The notes below the pieces were generated by a model, which saw only the letters and a program-made list of their open reading frames with translations, ran no database searches and was not told the origin of the DNA. The translations under genes and the position numbers were made by a program. A stretch of DNA of 64,000 nt, taken from the NCBI RefSeq assembly GCF_018130505.1, contig NZ_JAFCKH010000001.1, positions 124,001 through 188,000 on the forward strand. Reading direction: 5' to 3'. This DNA is from Bradyrhizobium tropiciagri (GTDB taxonomy: Bacteria; Pseudomonadota; Alphaproteobacteria; Rhizobiales; Xanthobacteraceae). Shown here piece after piece: positions 48,320-57,449 of the stretch (position 1 is the stretch's first letter; every line of letters begins with the position of its first letter).

Positions 48320-49894
48320 ATGACGGCAATGCTTGAGATGTGCGGCGTCAGCAAGAGCTTTGCGGGCGTGCAGGCGCTGCGCGACGTCAACTTCTCCGTG
48401 GAGGCCGGCCAGATCCACGCGCTGGTCGGCGAGAACGGCGCCGGCAAGTCGACGCTGATGAAGGTGCTGAGCGGGGTCTATCCCGCCGGCAGCTATGAGG
48501 GCGCCATCATCTTCGATGGCGAGGAGCGCCGCTTCCGCGACATCAACGATAGCGAGGCGCTCGGGATCATCATCATCCACCAGGAGCTGGCGCTGATCCC
48601 GCTGATGTCGATCGCCGAGAACATCTTCCTGTCGCACCCGCCGTCGCGGTTCGGCGTGATCGACCGCAACATCGTGCACCGGCGCACGGCCGAACTGCTG
48701 GCGCAGGTCGGCTTGCGGGAGCAGCCCGATACGCTGGTCACCGATCTCGGCGTCGGCAAGCAGCAGCTCGTCGAGATCGCCAAGGCGCTGTCGAAGCGGG
48801 TGCGGCTGCTGATCCTCGACGAGCCGACCGCGAGCCTCAACGAGGCCGACAGCGCCGCGCTGCTCGAGCGCCTGTTGGCGTTTCGCGACCAGGGCATCGC
48901 CTCGATCCTGATCTCGCACAAGCTGAACGAGGTCGCGCGCGTCGCCGACCGCATCACGGTGCTGCGCGACGGCCGTACCGTCGACAGCCTCGATTGCCGC
49001 AACGAGCGGATCGAGGAGGACCGCATCATCCGGAGCATGGTCAACCGCGATCTGGCGCACCGCTTTCCGGAACGCAAGGTCGAGATCGGCGAGCCGGTGC
49101 TGACGGTGAAAGACTGGTCGGTGCATCATCCGCTGCATACGGCGCGGCAGGTGATCAAGAATGTCGACTTCACGGTGCGCCGCGGCGAGGTGGTCGGCAT
49201 TGCCGGCCTGATGGGCGCCGGCCGCACCGAGTTCGCGATGAGCCTGTTCGGCCAGTCCTGGGGCTACAACATCTCCGGCAAGGTCCGCCTCGACGGCCGC
49301 GAGCCTGATCTCTCGAGCGTCGCGGCCGCGATCGATGCCGGCCTGGCCTATGTCACCGAGGACCGCAAGCAGCTCGGGCTGATTCTGGCCGACGACGTCC
49401 GCAAGAACGTGACGCTGTCGAGCCTGCGCCGGGTCTCCGCGCGCGGCGTGATCGACGACCTCGTCGAGTTGAAGGCCGCGAGCGACTACCGCAACCGGAT
49501 GCGGATCCGCTGCTCCGACGTCTACCAGGAAACCGGCCAGCTCTCGGGCGGCAACCAGCAGAAGGTGGTGCTGTCGAAATGGCTGATGACCGACCCGAAG
49601 GTGCTGCTGCTGGACGAGCCGACCCGCGGCATCGACGTCGGGGCGAAGTACGAGATTTACTGTATCATCAACGAGCTCGCGGAGGCCGGCAAGGGCGTCG
49701 TGGTGATCTCGTCGGAAATGCCCGAGCTGCTCGGCATCTGCGACCGGATCTGCGTCATGAATGACGGCGCCTTCGTCGGCGAGTTCGCGAAGGACGACGC
49801 GACGCAGGAGAACATCATGCGGGCCATCATGCGCAATGTCAGGATGCCTGGATCCGGTGCCGGCGCGGTGCCGATGCAGGGAGCGGTGCGATGA
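48320..49894 (+). CDS. mmsA: Multiple-monosaccharide ABC transporter, duplicated ATPase
   Basis: 524 aa, also called GguA, with two ABC domains. The first has Walker A GENGAGKST (about 37-45), signature VGKQQLVEIAKAL and Walker B LLILDEPTASL. The second has the degenerate Walker A GLMGAGRTEF, signature LSGGNQQKVVLSKWL and LLLDEPTRGIDVGAK. The weakened second Walker A is usual for sugar transporters of this class. It overlaps the permease start by four bases. Confidence 0.93.
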   Translation: MTAMLEMCGVSKSFAGVQALRDVNFSVEAGQIHALVGENGAGKSTLMKVLSGVYPAGSYEGAIIFDGEERRFRDINDSEALGIIIIHQELALIPLMSIAENIFLSHPPSRFGVIDRNIVHRRTAELLAQVGLREQPDTLVTDLGVGKQQLVEIAKALSKRVRLLILDEPTASLNEADSAALLERLLAFRDQGIASILISHKLNEVARVADRITVLRDGRTVDSLDCRNERIEEDRIIRSMVNRDLAHRFPERKVEIGEPVLTVKDWSVHHPLHTARQVIKNVDFTVRRGEVVGIAGLMGAGRTEFAMSLFGQSWGYNISGKVRLDGREPDLSSVAAAIDAGLAYVTEDRKQLGLILADDVRKNVTLSSLRRVSARGVIDDLVELKAASDYRNRMRIRCSDVYQETGQLSGGNQQKVVLSKWLMTDPKVLLLDEPTRGIDVGAKYEIYCIINELAEAGKGVVVISSEMPELLGICDRICVMNDGAFVGEFAKDDATQENIMRAIMRNVRMPGSGAGAVPMQGAVR

Positions 49895-51081
49895 CCGACA
49901 AGACGGTATCACTGCCGGAGACTCCCAAGCACACCGGCTTCATCAAGAACAATCTGCGCAATTACGGCATGCTGCTGTCGCTGGCCGCCATCATGCTGTT
50001 CTTCGAGATCATGACCGACGGCACGCTGCTGCAGCCGCTCAACCTCACCAATCTCGTGCTGCAGAACAGCTACATCGTGATCATGGCGCTCGGCATGCTG
50101 CTGGTGATCGTCACCGGGCATATCGACCTGTCGGTCGGCTCGGTCGCGGGCTTCGTCGGCGCGGTCGCGGCGGTGCTGATGGTGCAATACCACGTCAGTT
50201 ATCCCTTTGCGTTCGTCGGCTGCCTGATCGTTGGTGCCGCGATCGGCGCGGCGCAGGGCTATTGGGTGGCCTATTTCGGCATTCCGTCCTTCATCGTGAC
50301 GCTGGCCGGCATGCTGGTGTTCAAGGGCCTTGCGCTCGCGGTGCTGCAGGGCAAGTCGGTCGGGCCGTTCCCGCCGACCTTCCAGAAACTGTCGTCGGGC
50401 TACATTCCCGAGCTGTTCCCAAGCGCCGGCACGCTCTATCCGACCTCGCTGCTGATCGGCATCGCGCTGGCGTTCTTTCTTGTGCTGGCGAGCGCCAAGA
50501 GCCGGGCCCGTGAAGCGTCGCACGGCATCGAGGTCGAGCCCTACGCCTTCTTCGTCGCCAAGAGCGTCGCGCTGGCCGGCGCGGTGCTCTACTTCACCTA
50601 TCTGATCGCCTCGCATCGCGGCTTGCCCAATGTGCTCGTGATCATGACGGCGCTGATCGCGCTCTACGGCTTCGTCACCCGGCGCACCGTGATCGGGCGG
50701 CAGATCTATGCGGTCGGCGGCAATGCCAAGGCGGCGAAATTGTCGGGCGTCAAGGCCGAGCGGCTGACCTTCTTCACCTTCGTCAATATGGGCGTGCTGG
50801 CGGCGCTGGCCGGGCTGGTGTTCGCGGCGCGGCTCAACACCGCGACGCCGAAGGCCGGGCTCGGCTTCGAGCTCGATGTGATCGCCGCCTGCTTCATCGG
50901 CGGCGCCTCGGCCTATGGCGGCGTCGGCCGGGTCGGCGGCGCGGTGGTCGGCGCCATGATCATGGGCGTGATGAACAACGGCATGTCGATCCTCGGCATC
51001 GGCATCGATTACCAGCAGGTGATCAAGGGCCTCGTGCTGCTCGGCGCCGTCTGCATCGATGTCTACAACCAGCGCCGCTGA
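49891..51081 (+). CDS. mmsB: Multiple-monosaccharide ABC transporter, permease
   Basis: 396 aa, also called GguB, of the BPD_transp_2 type with about ten membrane helices, starting at LRNYGMLLSLAAIMLFFEI. The family signature VTGHIDLSVGSVAGFVGAV is near residue 75, and a GGASAYGGVGRVGGAVVGA segment lies close to the C-terminus. The ATG overlaps the ATPase stop. It completes the sugar importer with ChvE and MmsA. Confidence 0.92.
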   Translation: MTDKTVSLPETPKHTGFIKNNLRNYGMLLSLAAIMLFFEIMTDGTLLQPLNLTNLVLQNSYIVIMALGMLLVIVTGHIDLSVGSVAGFVGAVAAVLMVQYHVSYPFAFVGCLIVGAAIGAAQGYWVAYFGIPSFIVTLAGMLVFKGLALAVLQGKSVGPFPPTFQKLSSGYIPELFPSAGTLYPTSLLIGIALAFFLVLASAKSRAREASHGIEVEPYAFFVAKSVALAGAVLYFTYLIASHRGLPNVLVIMTALIALYGFVTRRTVIGRQIYAVGGNAKAAKLSGVKAERLTFFTFVNMGVLAALAGLVFAARLNTATPKAGLGFELDVIAACFIGGASAYGGVGRVGGAVVGAMIMGVMNNGMSILGIGIDYQQVIKGLVLLGAVCIDVYNQRR

Positions 51082-51137
51082 CGGCCGCGCGGTCACATTT
51101 CTGCGGTAAGAATTCGAATCAACGCAGGAGAGCGCGC

Positions 51138-51971
51138 GTGAAACTGTCCCATGCCGATGCGGCCAACATCGGGAACATCATCGCTGAAGCGGCCGTGACC
51201 GAGATCATGCCGCGGTTCCGCCGGGTGCGGGAGATCGAGGTCCGCACCAAGACCTCCGCCTTCGACGTGGTCACCGAAGCGGACGAGGCCGCCGAGCACG
51301 CTATCTCGGCGGCGCTGCTGCGCGCGTTCCCGCATGCCGCCGTGATCGGCGAGGAGGGCACGGCGCGCGATCCGGCGGCGCTCGATCAGATCGGAACCGC
51401 GGAGCTCGCCTTCATCATCGATCCGATCGACGGCACGCGGAATTTCACCTCCGGCCTGCCGTTGTTCGGCACCATGGTCGCCGCCACGATGCGCGGCGAG
51501 ATCGTGTTCGGCGCGATCCACGATCCCGTCTGCAACGACACGGCGTTTGCGCTGCGCGGCGAGGGCGCCTGGCTGGCGACGCCGGACGGCAAGCGCCATG
51601 ACCTGAAGGTCGCGCCGCCGGTGCCGGTCAAGCAGATGGATGCGATCATCGGCATCAACTTCCTGCCCGAACATCTGCGCACGATGGTGGCCGGCAACAT
51701 TTCGAGGCTCGGCATGAGCGCGTGGCTGCGCTGCGCCGCGCATGAATACCGCATGGCGGCATCGGGCCACTGCCACCTCCTGTTCTACAACAAGCTGATG
51801 CCGTGGGACCACGCCGCCGGCTGGCTGTTGCACCGTGAGGCCGGCGGCTACAGCGCGCATTTCGACGGCTCGCCGTACCGGCCGGTCAATCTGACCGGCG
51901 GCCTGCTGTGCGCGCCGGACGAGGAGAGCTGGCACGCGGTGAAGCAGGCGATCCTGACGCCGGGTGGTTAG
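51138..51971 (+). CDS. Inositol-monophosphatase-family phosphatase
   Basis: 277 aa. The metal-binding signature is VIGEEGT (Glu) and FIIDPIDGTRNFTSGLPLFG (Asp-Pro-Ile-Asp-Gly-Thr); the second signature is NKLMPWDHAAGWLLHREAGG. The family includes inositol phosphatases, HisN-type histidinol phosphatases and 3'-phosphoadenosine phosphatase; the sequence alone does not choose among them. It lies 56 bases after the sugar permease gene and may share its transcript. A repeat array begins about 60 bases after its stop. Confidence 0.85.
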   Translation: MKLSHADAANIGNIIAEAAVTEIMPRFRRVREIEVRTKTSAFDVVTEADEAAEHAISAALLRAFPHAAVIGEEGTARDPAALDQIGTAELAFIIDPIDGTRNFTSGLPLFGTMVAATMRGEIVFGAIHDPVCNDTAFALRGEGAWLATPDGKRHDLKVAPPVPVKQMDAIIGINFLPEHLRTMVAGNISRLGMSAWLRCAAHEYRMAASGHCHLLFYNKLMPWDHAAGWLLHREAGGYSAHFDGSPYRPVNLTGGLLCAPDEESWHAVKQAILTPGG

Positions 51972-52030
51972 AGCAGGGCTGCCGCTACGACAGCGAATTT
52001 GTTGCGCGATCGCCCACCAAACAACGCGGT

Positions 52031-52656
52031 GTCGTCACCCGGCTTGACCGGGTGATCCAGTATTCCAGAGGCAGTCATTGTTGAGCCGATAAGCCGCGCC
52101 GTACTGGATCGCCCGGTCGAGCCGGGCGATGACAGTGGTGGGTGGGGATGTAGTCGCTGGGACAACAGCGAGCGTGCGGCACATCGCCCACCGAACAACG
52201 CGGTGTCGTCACCCGGCTTGACCGGGTGATCCAGTATTCCAGAGGCAGTCATTGTTGAGCCGATAAACCGCGGCGTACTGGATCGCCCGGTCGAGCCGGG
52301 CGATGACAGTGGTGGGTGGGGATGTAGTTCGCAGGGACAACAGCGAGTGTGTGGCACATCGCCCACCAAACAACGCGGTGTCATCACCCGGCTTGACCGG
52401 GTGATTCAGTATTCCAGAGGCAGTCATTGTTGAGCCGAGAAGCCGCGGCGTACTGGATCGCCCGGTCGAGCCGGGCGATGACAGTGGTGGGTGGGGATGT
52501 GCTCGTAGGGACGACAGCGAGTGTGTGGCACATCGCGCGCCACACAACGCGGTGTCATCGCACGGCTTGACCGGGTGATCCAGTATTCCAGAGGCAGTCA
52601 TTGTTGATCCGATGAGCCGCGGCGTACTGGATCGTCCGGTCAAGCCGGGCGATGAC
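52031..52656. repeat. Tandem array of four 174-bp units, each with a family A hairpin element
   Basis: Hairpin elements of 103 bp start at 52031, 52205, 52380 and 52554, giving periods of 174, 175 and 174. The roughly 71-bp spacers are also nearly identical (GTGGTGGGTGGGGATGTAG... to ACAACGCGGT), so whole units were duplicated in tandem. Arms run from GTC(G/A)TC(A/G)CCCGGCTTGACC to the matching GAGCCGGGCGATGAC; the fourth copy instead has CAAGCC on the right, restoring perfect pairing. The stop codon of the GT87-like gene falls in the fourth copy. Confidence 0.9.
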
Positions 52657-53935
52657 GGCGGTGAAACCTGATGCGCCGGACGAGCAGCGCGATCAGGGCT
52701 GCGATCGCGATCGGCCCGAGCGGCACGTCATGGCTGCTCGCGGGCACCATGGCGAACGGCGTCAGATAGAGTGCGGCGAGCGCGATGCGTTCGTAGGGCA
52801 GCCAGCCCTGCGCGATCGCCTGCGAGATCAGCCAGGCGCCCGGGATCGCCAGGATCACCATCTCGTAATTGCCGAAGAACGGCACGCACAGGCCGGTCGC
52901 CGCCACCATCAGCGCGATCTCGGCCGCGCCGCCGGGGCGCGTCCGCAAGGTTGCGGCGAGGAGGACGACTGCGCCCGCGGCCGCGATGAGCTGCGCGATC
53001 CAGGCGAGGTCGCCGGATCCGCCGAGCAGCCGGACGGCGGCATAGGGACTTGCGAATTTGTCGAAGCCGGGCGCGCCGCCGATGTTCCAGGCGCTGGCCT
53101 CGGGCAACACGCGGATGAAGCCGATCCAGGGATCGATCCCGAACAGCGCGGTTGCGGCCAGCATCAGCAGCAGCGTCGTTGTGACCGCGGCGGCGAGCGC
53201 GCGCCAGCGTCGCGTCACGAGCAGCACCAGCGGCACAAGCAGTGCGACCTGCGGCTTGTAGGTGAGGCAGCCGAGCAGCGCGCCGGCGGCGATCGGGGCG
53301 CGATCCAGCATCACGGCCGCTCCGCCGAGCAAGGCTGCCGAGAACAGCGAGTTCTGGCCGAACAGCGCGCACACCCAGGCGGCGGGGAAGGCGAGCGCGG
53401 CGACGATCGATCCGCCCTTGAGCACGGCCCTGACCGCGGCGACATAGGCGGCGCCGGTCGCGGCGATCCAGAGCGCCGCCGCCGTCGCAAATGGCAAGAG
53501 CGCGAAGGGAAGACAGAACAACAGCGCGGTCGGCGGATAGAAGAACGGCGCAAAGGTCTTCTGACCGAGCAGGGCGGCAACCGCGGCGCGGCCGGCGTCC
53601 CCATAAGCATCGGCGGCGCGTCCTTCGAGCGCGAGGCGCGCGGCGGTCCAGAACGCAGCGAAGTCGTGGCCGACCGCCATCGTCGGGATGGTCCACGGGA
53701 TGCTTGCGATGCAGCCGATCATCAGGACGAGGAAGACGCGGGTGAAGGCGATGACCCGGTCATGCGTGAGCCAATTGGCCTCGCGCAGCACCGCCATTGC
53801 GGTGGTCGCCGGCGCGCTGGCGGCGCCATGCACGGCCATCGGCGGGCGCGCGGCATCGCCGGCGAGGCCCGGCGCGCGCTTCGCGCGATCCAGCTCCGGC
53901 ATTGTCGGCCGCTTGATGTCAATCGTGTCGTGCAC
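52640..53935 (-). CDS. GT87-like (DUF2029) integral membrane glycosyltransferase
   Basis: 431 aa with a soluble N-terminal tail of about 60 residues and about ten hydrophobic segments. The first periplasmic loop, AVGHDFAAFWTAARLALEG, has the Asp-Phe pattern of the catalytic loop of polyprenol-phosphate mannosyltransferase-type GT-C enzymes; FAPFFYPPTALLF and GQNSLFSAALLGGA are characteristic of GT87. Its likely role is transfer of a sugar from a lipid carrier in the envelope. The last eight codons (FHRRHRPA) are read from the repeat element, so the original C-terminus may have been replaced. An in-frame ATG at 53902 gives a shorter version. Confidence 0.8.
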   Translation of the reverse strand: MHDTIDIKRPTMPELDRAKRAPGLAGDAARPPMAVHGAASAPATTAMAVLREANWLTHDRVIAFTRVFLVLMIGCIASIPWTIPTMAVGHDFAAFWTAARLALEGRAADAYGDAGRAAVAALLGQKTFAPFFYPPTALLFCLPFALLPFATAAALWIAATGAAYVAAVRAVLKGGSIVAALAFPAAWVCALFGQNSLFSAALLGGAAVMLDRAPIAAGALLGCLTYKPQVALLVPLVLLVTRRWRALAAAVTTTLLLMLAATALFGIDPWIGFIRVLPEASAWNIGGAPGFDKFASPYAAVRLLGGSGDLAWIAQLIAAAGAVVLLAATLRTRPGGAAEIALMVAATGLCVPFFGNYEMVILAIPGAWLISQAIAQGWLPYERIALAALYLTPFAMVPASSHDVPLGPIAIAALIALLVRRIRFHRRHRPA

Positions 53936-54137
53936 GGCGGAACATTGCGGGCAGATCGTCTAAGGCCGGGTAAATCCGATCGGTGCAATTGCGCGACAAG
54001 GGCGGATCCGGGCTGCGGCCGCCTCGACGCGAGCGGAACTCACGGGGCATCCATGCACGGGCTGTCACGCAACTTATGGTAAAGAAATTCGAACCGGCGG
54101 CCCGGCACGGCCGACGGGAGTGAATGGATCATCCGAC
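53936..54137. other. Divergent promoter region
   Basis: About 200 bases between the GT87-like gene and the DUF4336-type gene. GGGAG at 54116-54120 is the only clear ribosome site. An ATG at 54124 opens a frame that lacks coding character. Confidence 0.3.
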
Positions 54138-54833
54138 ATGGCAAGTTTGCACGAATTCGGCCGCGATATCTGGATCGCGGAAGGGCCGAATGTCGCTGCC
54201 GCGGGATTTCATTATCCGACCCGGATGGCCGTCATCAGGCTGGCGGATGGCACGCTCTTCATCTGGTCACCGGTCCGGCTCACCGGCGAACTGCGGACGG
54301 CGGTCGATGGGCTCGGCCGGGTGCGGCACCTGGTGGCGCCCAATTCACTGCATCACCTGTTCCTGCAGGAGTGGAAGCGCGCCTATCCCGAGGCCGCGCT
54401 GTACGCGCCGCCGGGTTTGCGCAAGCGGCGCGCCGACATCGCCTTCGACGCCGATCTCGGCGATAAGCCGAGCCCCGACTGGGCTGGACAGATCGATCAG
54501 GTTTTGATGCGCGGCAATGTGATCACCACGGAGGCGGTGTTCTTTCACATCGCGAGTGGGACGGTGCTGTTCACCGACCTGCTGCAACAGATCCCATCCG
54601 AAATGATCTCGGGCTGGCGAGCGATGATCGCGAGACTTGATCTCATGGTCGGACCCGAACCTTCGGTGCCGCGCAAATTCCGTCTCGCCTTCACCGATCG
54701 CCGCGCCGCGCGCGAGGCCATGCAGCGTGTCCTCGCGTGGCCTGCGCAGAAGGTGCTGATGGCGCACGGGACGCCTGTCGGTGCCGCCGCGCCGGCCTTC
54801 CTGCGCCGCGCCTTCGGCTGGTTGATGAAGTGA
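54138..54833 (+). CDS. DUF4336-type metallo-beta-lactamase-like protein
   Basis: 231 aa. The protein reads as a truncated metallo-hydrolase fold: DIWIAEGPNVAAAGFHYPTRMAVIRLADGTLFIWSP, then HLVAPNSLHHLFLQEWKRAYPEA, where the usual HxHxDH motif is replaced by N-S-L-H-H, and later VLFTDLLQQIPSEM and VLMAHGTPVG. Its enzymatic activity is unknown. Start: the ATG at 54138 is preferred, but a GTG at 54120 in the same frame is possible. It is convergent with the regulator gene downstream. Confidence 0.75.
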   Translation: MASLHEFGRDIWIAEGPNVAAAGFHYPTRMAVIRLADGTLFIWSPVRLTGELRTAVDGLGRVRHLVAPNSLHHLFLQEWKRAYPEAALYAPPGLRKRRADIAFDADLGDKPSPDWAGQIDQVLMRGNVITTEAVFFHIASGTVLFTDLLQQIPSEMISGWRAMIARLDLMVGPEPSVPRKFRLAFTDRRAAREAMQRVLAWPAQKVLMAHGTPVGAAAPAFLRRAFGWLMK

Positions 54834-54860
54834 TACGGAGCTGAACCCAATCGCACCGCT

Positions 54861-55787
54861 CTACGTCGCGGACCGGAAATGCCGCGGCGAATGCCGTGTG
54901 TCGCGCCGGATCAGGCGGCGCAGCGTCGAGGGTTCGGCGTAGCCGACGTCGCGCGCGATCTGCTCGACCGAGAGGCGCGTGGTCTCGAGCAGCGTGCGCG
55001 CCGTCTCGATCCTGATCCGCTGCACGAACTGGATCGGCGAGACGCCGCAGGTGGATTCCAGCCGCCTGGCGAATGTTCGCGGCGTCAGTGCGACGGCGCC
55101 GGCGACATCCTTGATCGTGAAGTCGCGCGCGATATTGCTGCGCACCCATTTCTCGGCCCGAGCGACCTTGGGGTCCTGGCTGGCGAGATAGTTGATCGCC
55201 ATGAACGGCGCCTGGGAATGCCGCTCGTCCAGCAACAAATAGTTGGCGCAGCCCTTGGCCAAGCCGGGGCTGCCGAAGCGGGTCACCACCGCGAGCATCA
55301 AATCCATTTGTGCCATCGCGGCGCCGGCGGTTGCGATCGGCCAGTCGGCGATCACCATGCGTTCGGTCTGCAACTCGACCTTCGGATAGCGTTGCCGGAA
55401 CAGCGGCGCGAACCACCAAGTCGTGGTCGCGCGCCGGCCGTCGAGCAATCCGGTTTCCGCCAATAGGAAGCTGCTGGCGCAGGACGCGGCGAGCATGGCG
55501 CCGTCAGCGAACGCTGCAGCGAGCATGTCACGCGCACGCAGACACGCAGGCGTTGCGAGTTTCCGCGCCAGTTCGTCGGCGGATGCCGATCCGAGGCCGG
55601 GAACGATCACGAGATCGGCGCCGCGCAGGCTGCCGCCGCGTCGCCGCCGGCCGTATCGCAACGTCGTCACCTCGAAGCGAGCTCGCTTGGAGGCACTGAT
55701 CCGGTTGGCGATGGCCAACACGTCGTGGGTGATGGCGGCGCCTGACGCGAGGCAGCCCTCGATCTCGACCACCGCAACCTTGGTCAT
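54861..55787 (-). CDS. GlxA-family AraC-type regulator (DJ-1/PfpI domain plus HTH)
   Basis: 308 aa. Residues about 1-170 resemble a DJ-1/PfpI amidotransferase-like domain: ADLVIVPGLGSAS and MLAASCASSFLLAETGLLDG, where the nucleophile-elbow Cys is kept. Residues about 205-305 are two AraC helix-turn-helix units: FTIKDVAGAVALTPRTFARRL and LSVEQIARDVGYAEPSTLRRLI. The start at 55787 (MTKVAVVEI) is favoured; a longer frame lacks support. It is divergent from a dienelactone-hydrolase gene with 95 bases between them and probably controls it. Confidence 0.88.
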   Translation of the reverse strand: MTKVAVVEIEGCLASGAAITHDVLAIANRISASKRARFEVTTLRYGRRRRGGSLRGADLVIVPGLGSASADELARKLATPACLRARDMLAAAFADGAMLAASCASSFLLAETGLLDGRRATTTWWFAPLFRQRYPKVELQTERMVIADWPIATAGAAMAQMDLMLAVVTRFGSPGLAKGCANYLLLDERHSQAPFMAINYLASQDPKVARAEKWVRSNIARDFTIKDVAGAVALTPRTFARRLESTCGVSPIQFVQRIRIETARTLLETTRLSVEQIARDVGYAEPSTLRRLIRRDTRHSPRHFRSAT

Positions 55788-55882
55788 GTCAGGAAATCCA
55801 CGGTTAATGTCATTTTTGACACTAGCCGGGTGGACGGAGAATCGCAACTTTCGTCGGCGAGATGCGTCAGGAGAACCATCAG

Positions 55883-56710
55883 ATGCCGAACCGCCCGATG
55901 ACCAAGGACGATCCGCTGGAGGATCTCGCGCGCCGCGAGATCACGCTCGATGGCGTCGGCAAGACGGTTTACGTCGCAGGCCAAGGTCCTGCGGTCATCG
56001 TGATGGCGGAGATGCCGGGCATCAGCCCGCATGTCGCGCGCTTCGCCCGCTGGGTGCGCGACGCCGGCTTCACAGTCTACATGCCGTCATTGTTCGGCCG
56101 CGACGGAGCGGTGGCGAGCGCCGAAGAGGGGGCCGCGGTGTTCCAGCGCGCCTGCGTCAGCGCGGAGTTTCGTGCCATGGCTGCGAACCAGTCCAGCCCG
56201 GTGACGCAGTGGCTGCGTTCGCTCGCGCGATTTGCGCATGGCGAATGCGGCGGGCCCGGCGTCGGCGCCATCGGAATGTGCTTCACCGGCAATTTCGCGC
56301 TGACCATGATGCTGGAGCCGTCGATGCTGGCGCCGGTGCTGTCGCAGCCGTCCTTGCCGTTGAACGATCCGGCCGGCATCGAGATCGCGCCCGACGAGAT
56401 CAAGGCGGTCCGCGCGCGGCTGGAGCGCGAGGACCTGACCGTGCTGGCCTATCGCTTCGAAGGCGACAAGTTCTGCATGGCGCAGCGCTTCGCCGCCTAT
56501 GCCGAGGCGCTCGGTGACCGCTTCGTCGGGCGGGTGCTCCCCGACGGCGCGGCGAACGGCGATGCGCCGCCGTTCTTCGCGAATTTCGTCACGACGCCGC
56601 ACAGCGTCGTGACCGTGCATCTGATCGACGAGGCCGGCCAACCGACGATCGCGGCGCGCGATGAGATCCTGGCGTTCTTCAAACGGAGATTGTCAGCCGC
56701 GAACGGCTGA
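55883..56710 (+). CDS. Dienelactone hydrolase family protein
   Basis: 275 aa alpha/beta hydrolase. VYVAGQGPAVIVMAEMPGIS opens the fold, VGAIGMCFTGNFAL is the nucleophile elbow with Cys, as in dienelactone hydrolases. A C-terminal VTVHLIDEAGQP region is near the expected His zone; the acid is not certain. AGGAGA nine bases upstream supports the ATG at 55883. It is divergent from a GlxA-type regulator. Its 3' end overlaps the end of the convergent cbtA gene by 18 bases. Confidence 0.8.
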   Translation: MPNRPMTKDDPLEDLARREITLDGVGKTVYVAGQGPAVIVMAEMPGISPHVARFARWVRDAGFTVYMPSLFGRDGAVASAEEGAAVFQRACVSAEFRAMAANQSSPVTQWLRSLARFAHGECGGPGVGAIGMCFTGNFALTMMLEPSMLAPVLSQPSLPLNDPAGIEIAPDEIKAVRARLEREDLTVLAYRFEGDKFCMAQRFAAYAEALGDRFVGRVLPDGAANGDAPPFFANFVTTPHSVVTVHLIDEAGQPTIAARDEILAFFKRRLSAANG

Positions 56711-57439
56711 GGCCGGGCGATCGAACCAGGCGAAGGCGGCGCTGGTTAGGCTGCCCAGCAGCGACCAGAAGATCAGGCTGGTCACCGTGACCGCGACCAC
56801 GAACTGATGCGACAGCGACGAGGGCACATTGGTCTCGATGTGCTCCAGCTCGGGCGCGCCGATCAAATGCGGCAGCATGATCAGAACCACACCGGCGATC
56901 GCGGCCGGCATCGAGCGGCGGAACACGATCAGCCCGAGGCCGGCGGCCGTGGCCGACACCGCGATCACCCACCAGATCTGACGTGACAGCAGCGGAGCCA
57001 CCGGCACGCCCGGCAGTTCGGGCGGCAACCCGAGTCCGGGGGCGATCGTAAAGACGGCAAAGCCGGCGAGCCCCCACATCAGGCCCTGATGCCAGGACGG
57101 CCGCTCACCGGTGGCGCCGCTACGCAACGACAGGAAGCCGCCGAGCAGCAGCGCGAAGCCGATCGCGGTCAGGATGTTTGCGCCCGCGGTGTACAGATTA
57201 CGCTCCAGCCCGTCGCGCGGCTCCCAGGCCTGCGCGCCGTGATCCTGCTCGGCGTGATCGTGGACGAGGATCACTCGCGGCGCGATCGCGGCGTCGTGGC
57301 GGTGCTCGGCCGCCTTCTCGTAGACCTCGGCCTTCAGGATCAGGGGGACGGTGCCGAATTGCTGGGCCGCGGTGACGACAAGGCCGACGATGAACCCGGC
57401 AACGACCGACGAGAATACGATCGCGCGAAACGTGCTCAT
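56693..57439 (-). CDS. cbtA: Cobalt transporter subunit CbtA
   Basis: 248 aa membrane protein with about six helices, starting MSTFRAIVFSSVVAGFIVGLVV at 57439. A His/Asp-rich loop (residues about 50-75, with VHDHAEQDH) can bind metal, followed by GLERNLYTAGANILTAIGFALLLGG, and QGLMWGLAGFAVFTIAPGLGLPPELPG is the family signature. CbtAB pairs are predicted cobalt importers often under B12 control. It is the last gene of the run cobU-bluB-orf-cbtB-cbtA. Confidence 0.9.
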   Translation of the reverse strand: MSTFRAIVFSSVVAGFIVGLVVTAAQQFGTVPLILKAEVYEKAAEHRHDAAIAPRVILVHDHAEQDHGAQAWEPRDGLERNLYTAGANILTAIGFALLLGGFLSLRSGATGERPSWHQGLMWGLAGFAVFTIAPGLGLPPELPGVPVAPLLSRQIWWVIAVSATAAGLGLIVFRRSMPAAIAGVVLIMLPHLIGAPELEHIETNVPSSLSHQFVVAVTVTSLIFWSLLGSLTSAAFAWFDRPASAVRG

Positions 57440-57449
57440 GCCTCGATGA

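Noticed and set aside
47018-49912. A 964-codon open frame opposite chvE and mmsA
   Set aside because: Antisense shadow of two genes with full family signatures.
52031-52656. CRISPR array
   Set aside because: Repeats are 174-bp units with nearly identical spacers; CRISPR spacers would be short and different, and no cas gene is nearby.
54124-54507. A 127-codon frame starting at 54124 close to the GGGAG site
   Set aside because: It overlaps the DUF4336-type gene in another frame, ends early and lacks motifs; only the ribosome-site spacing favours it.
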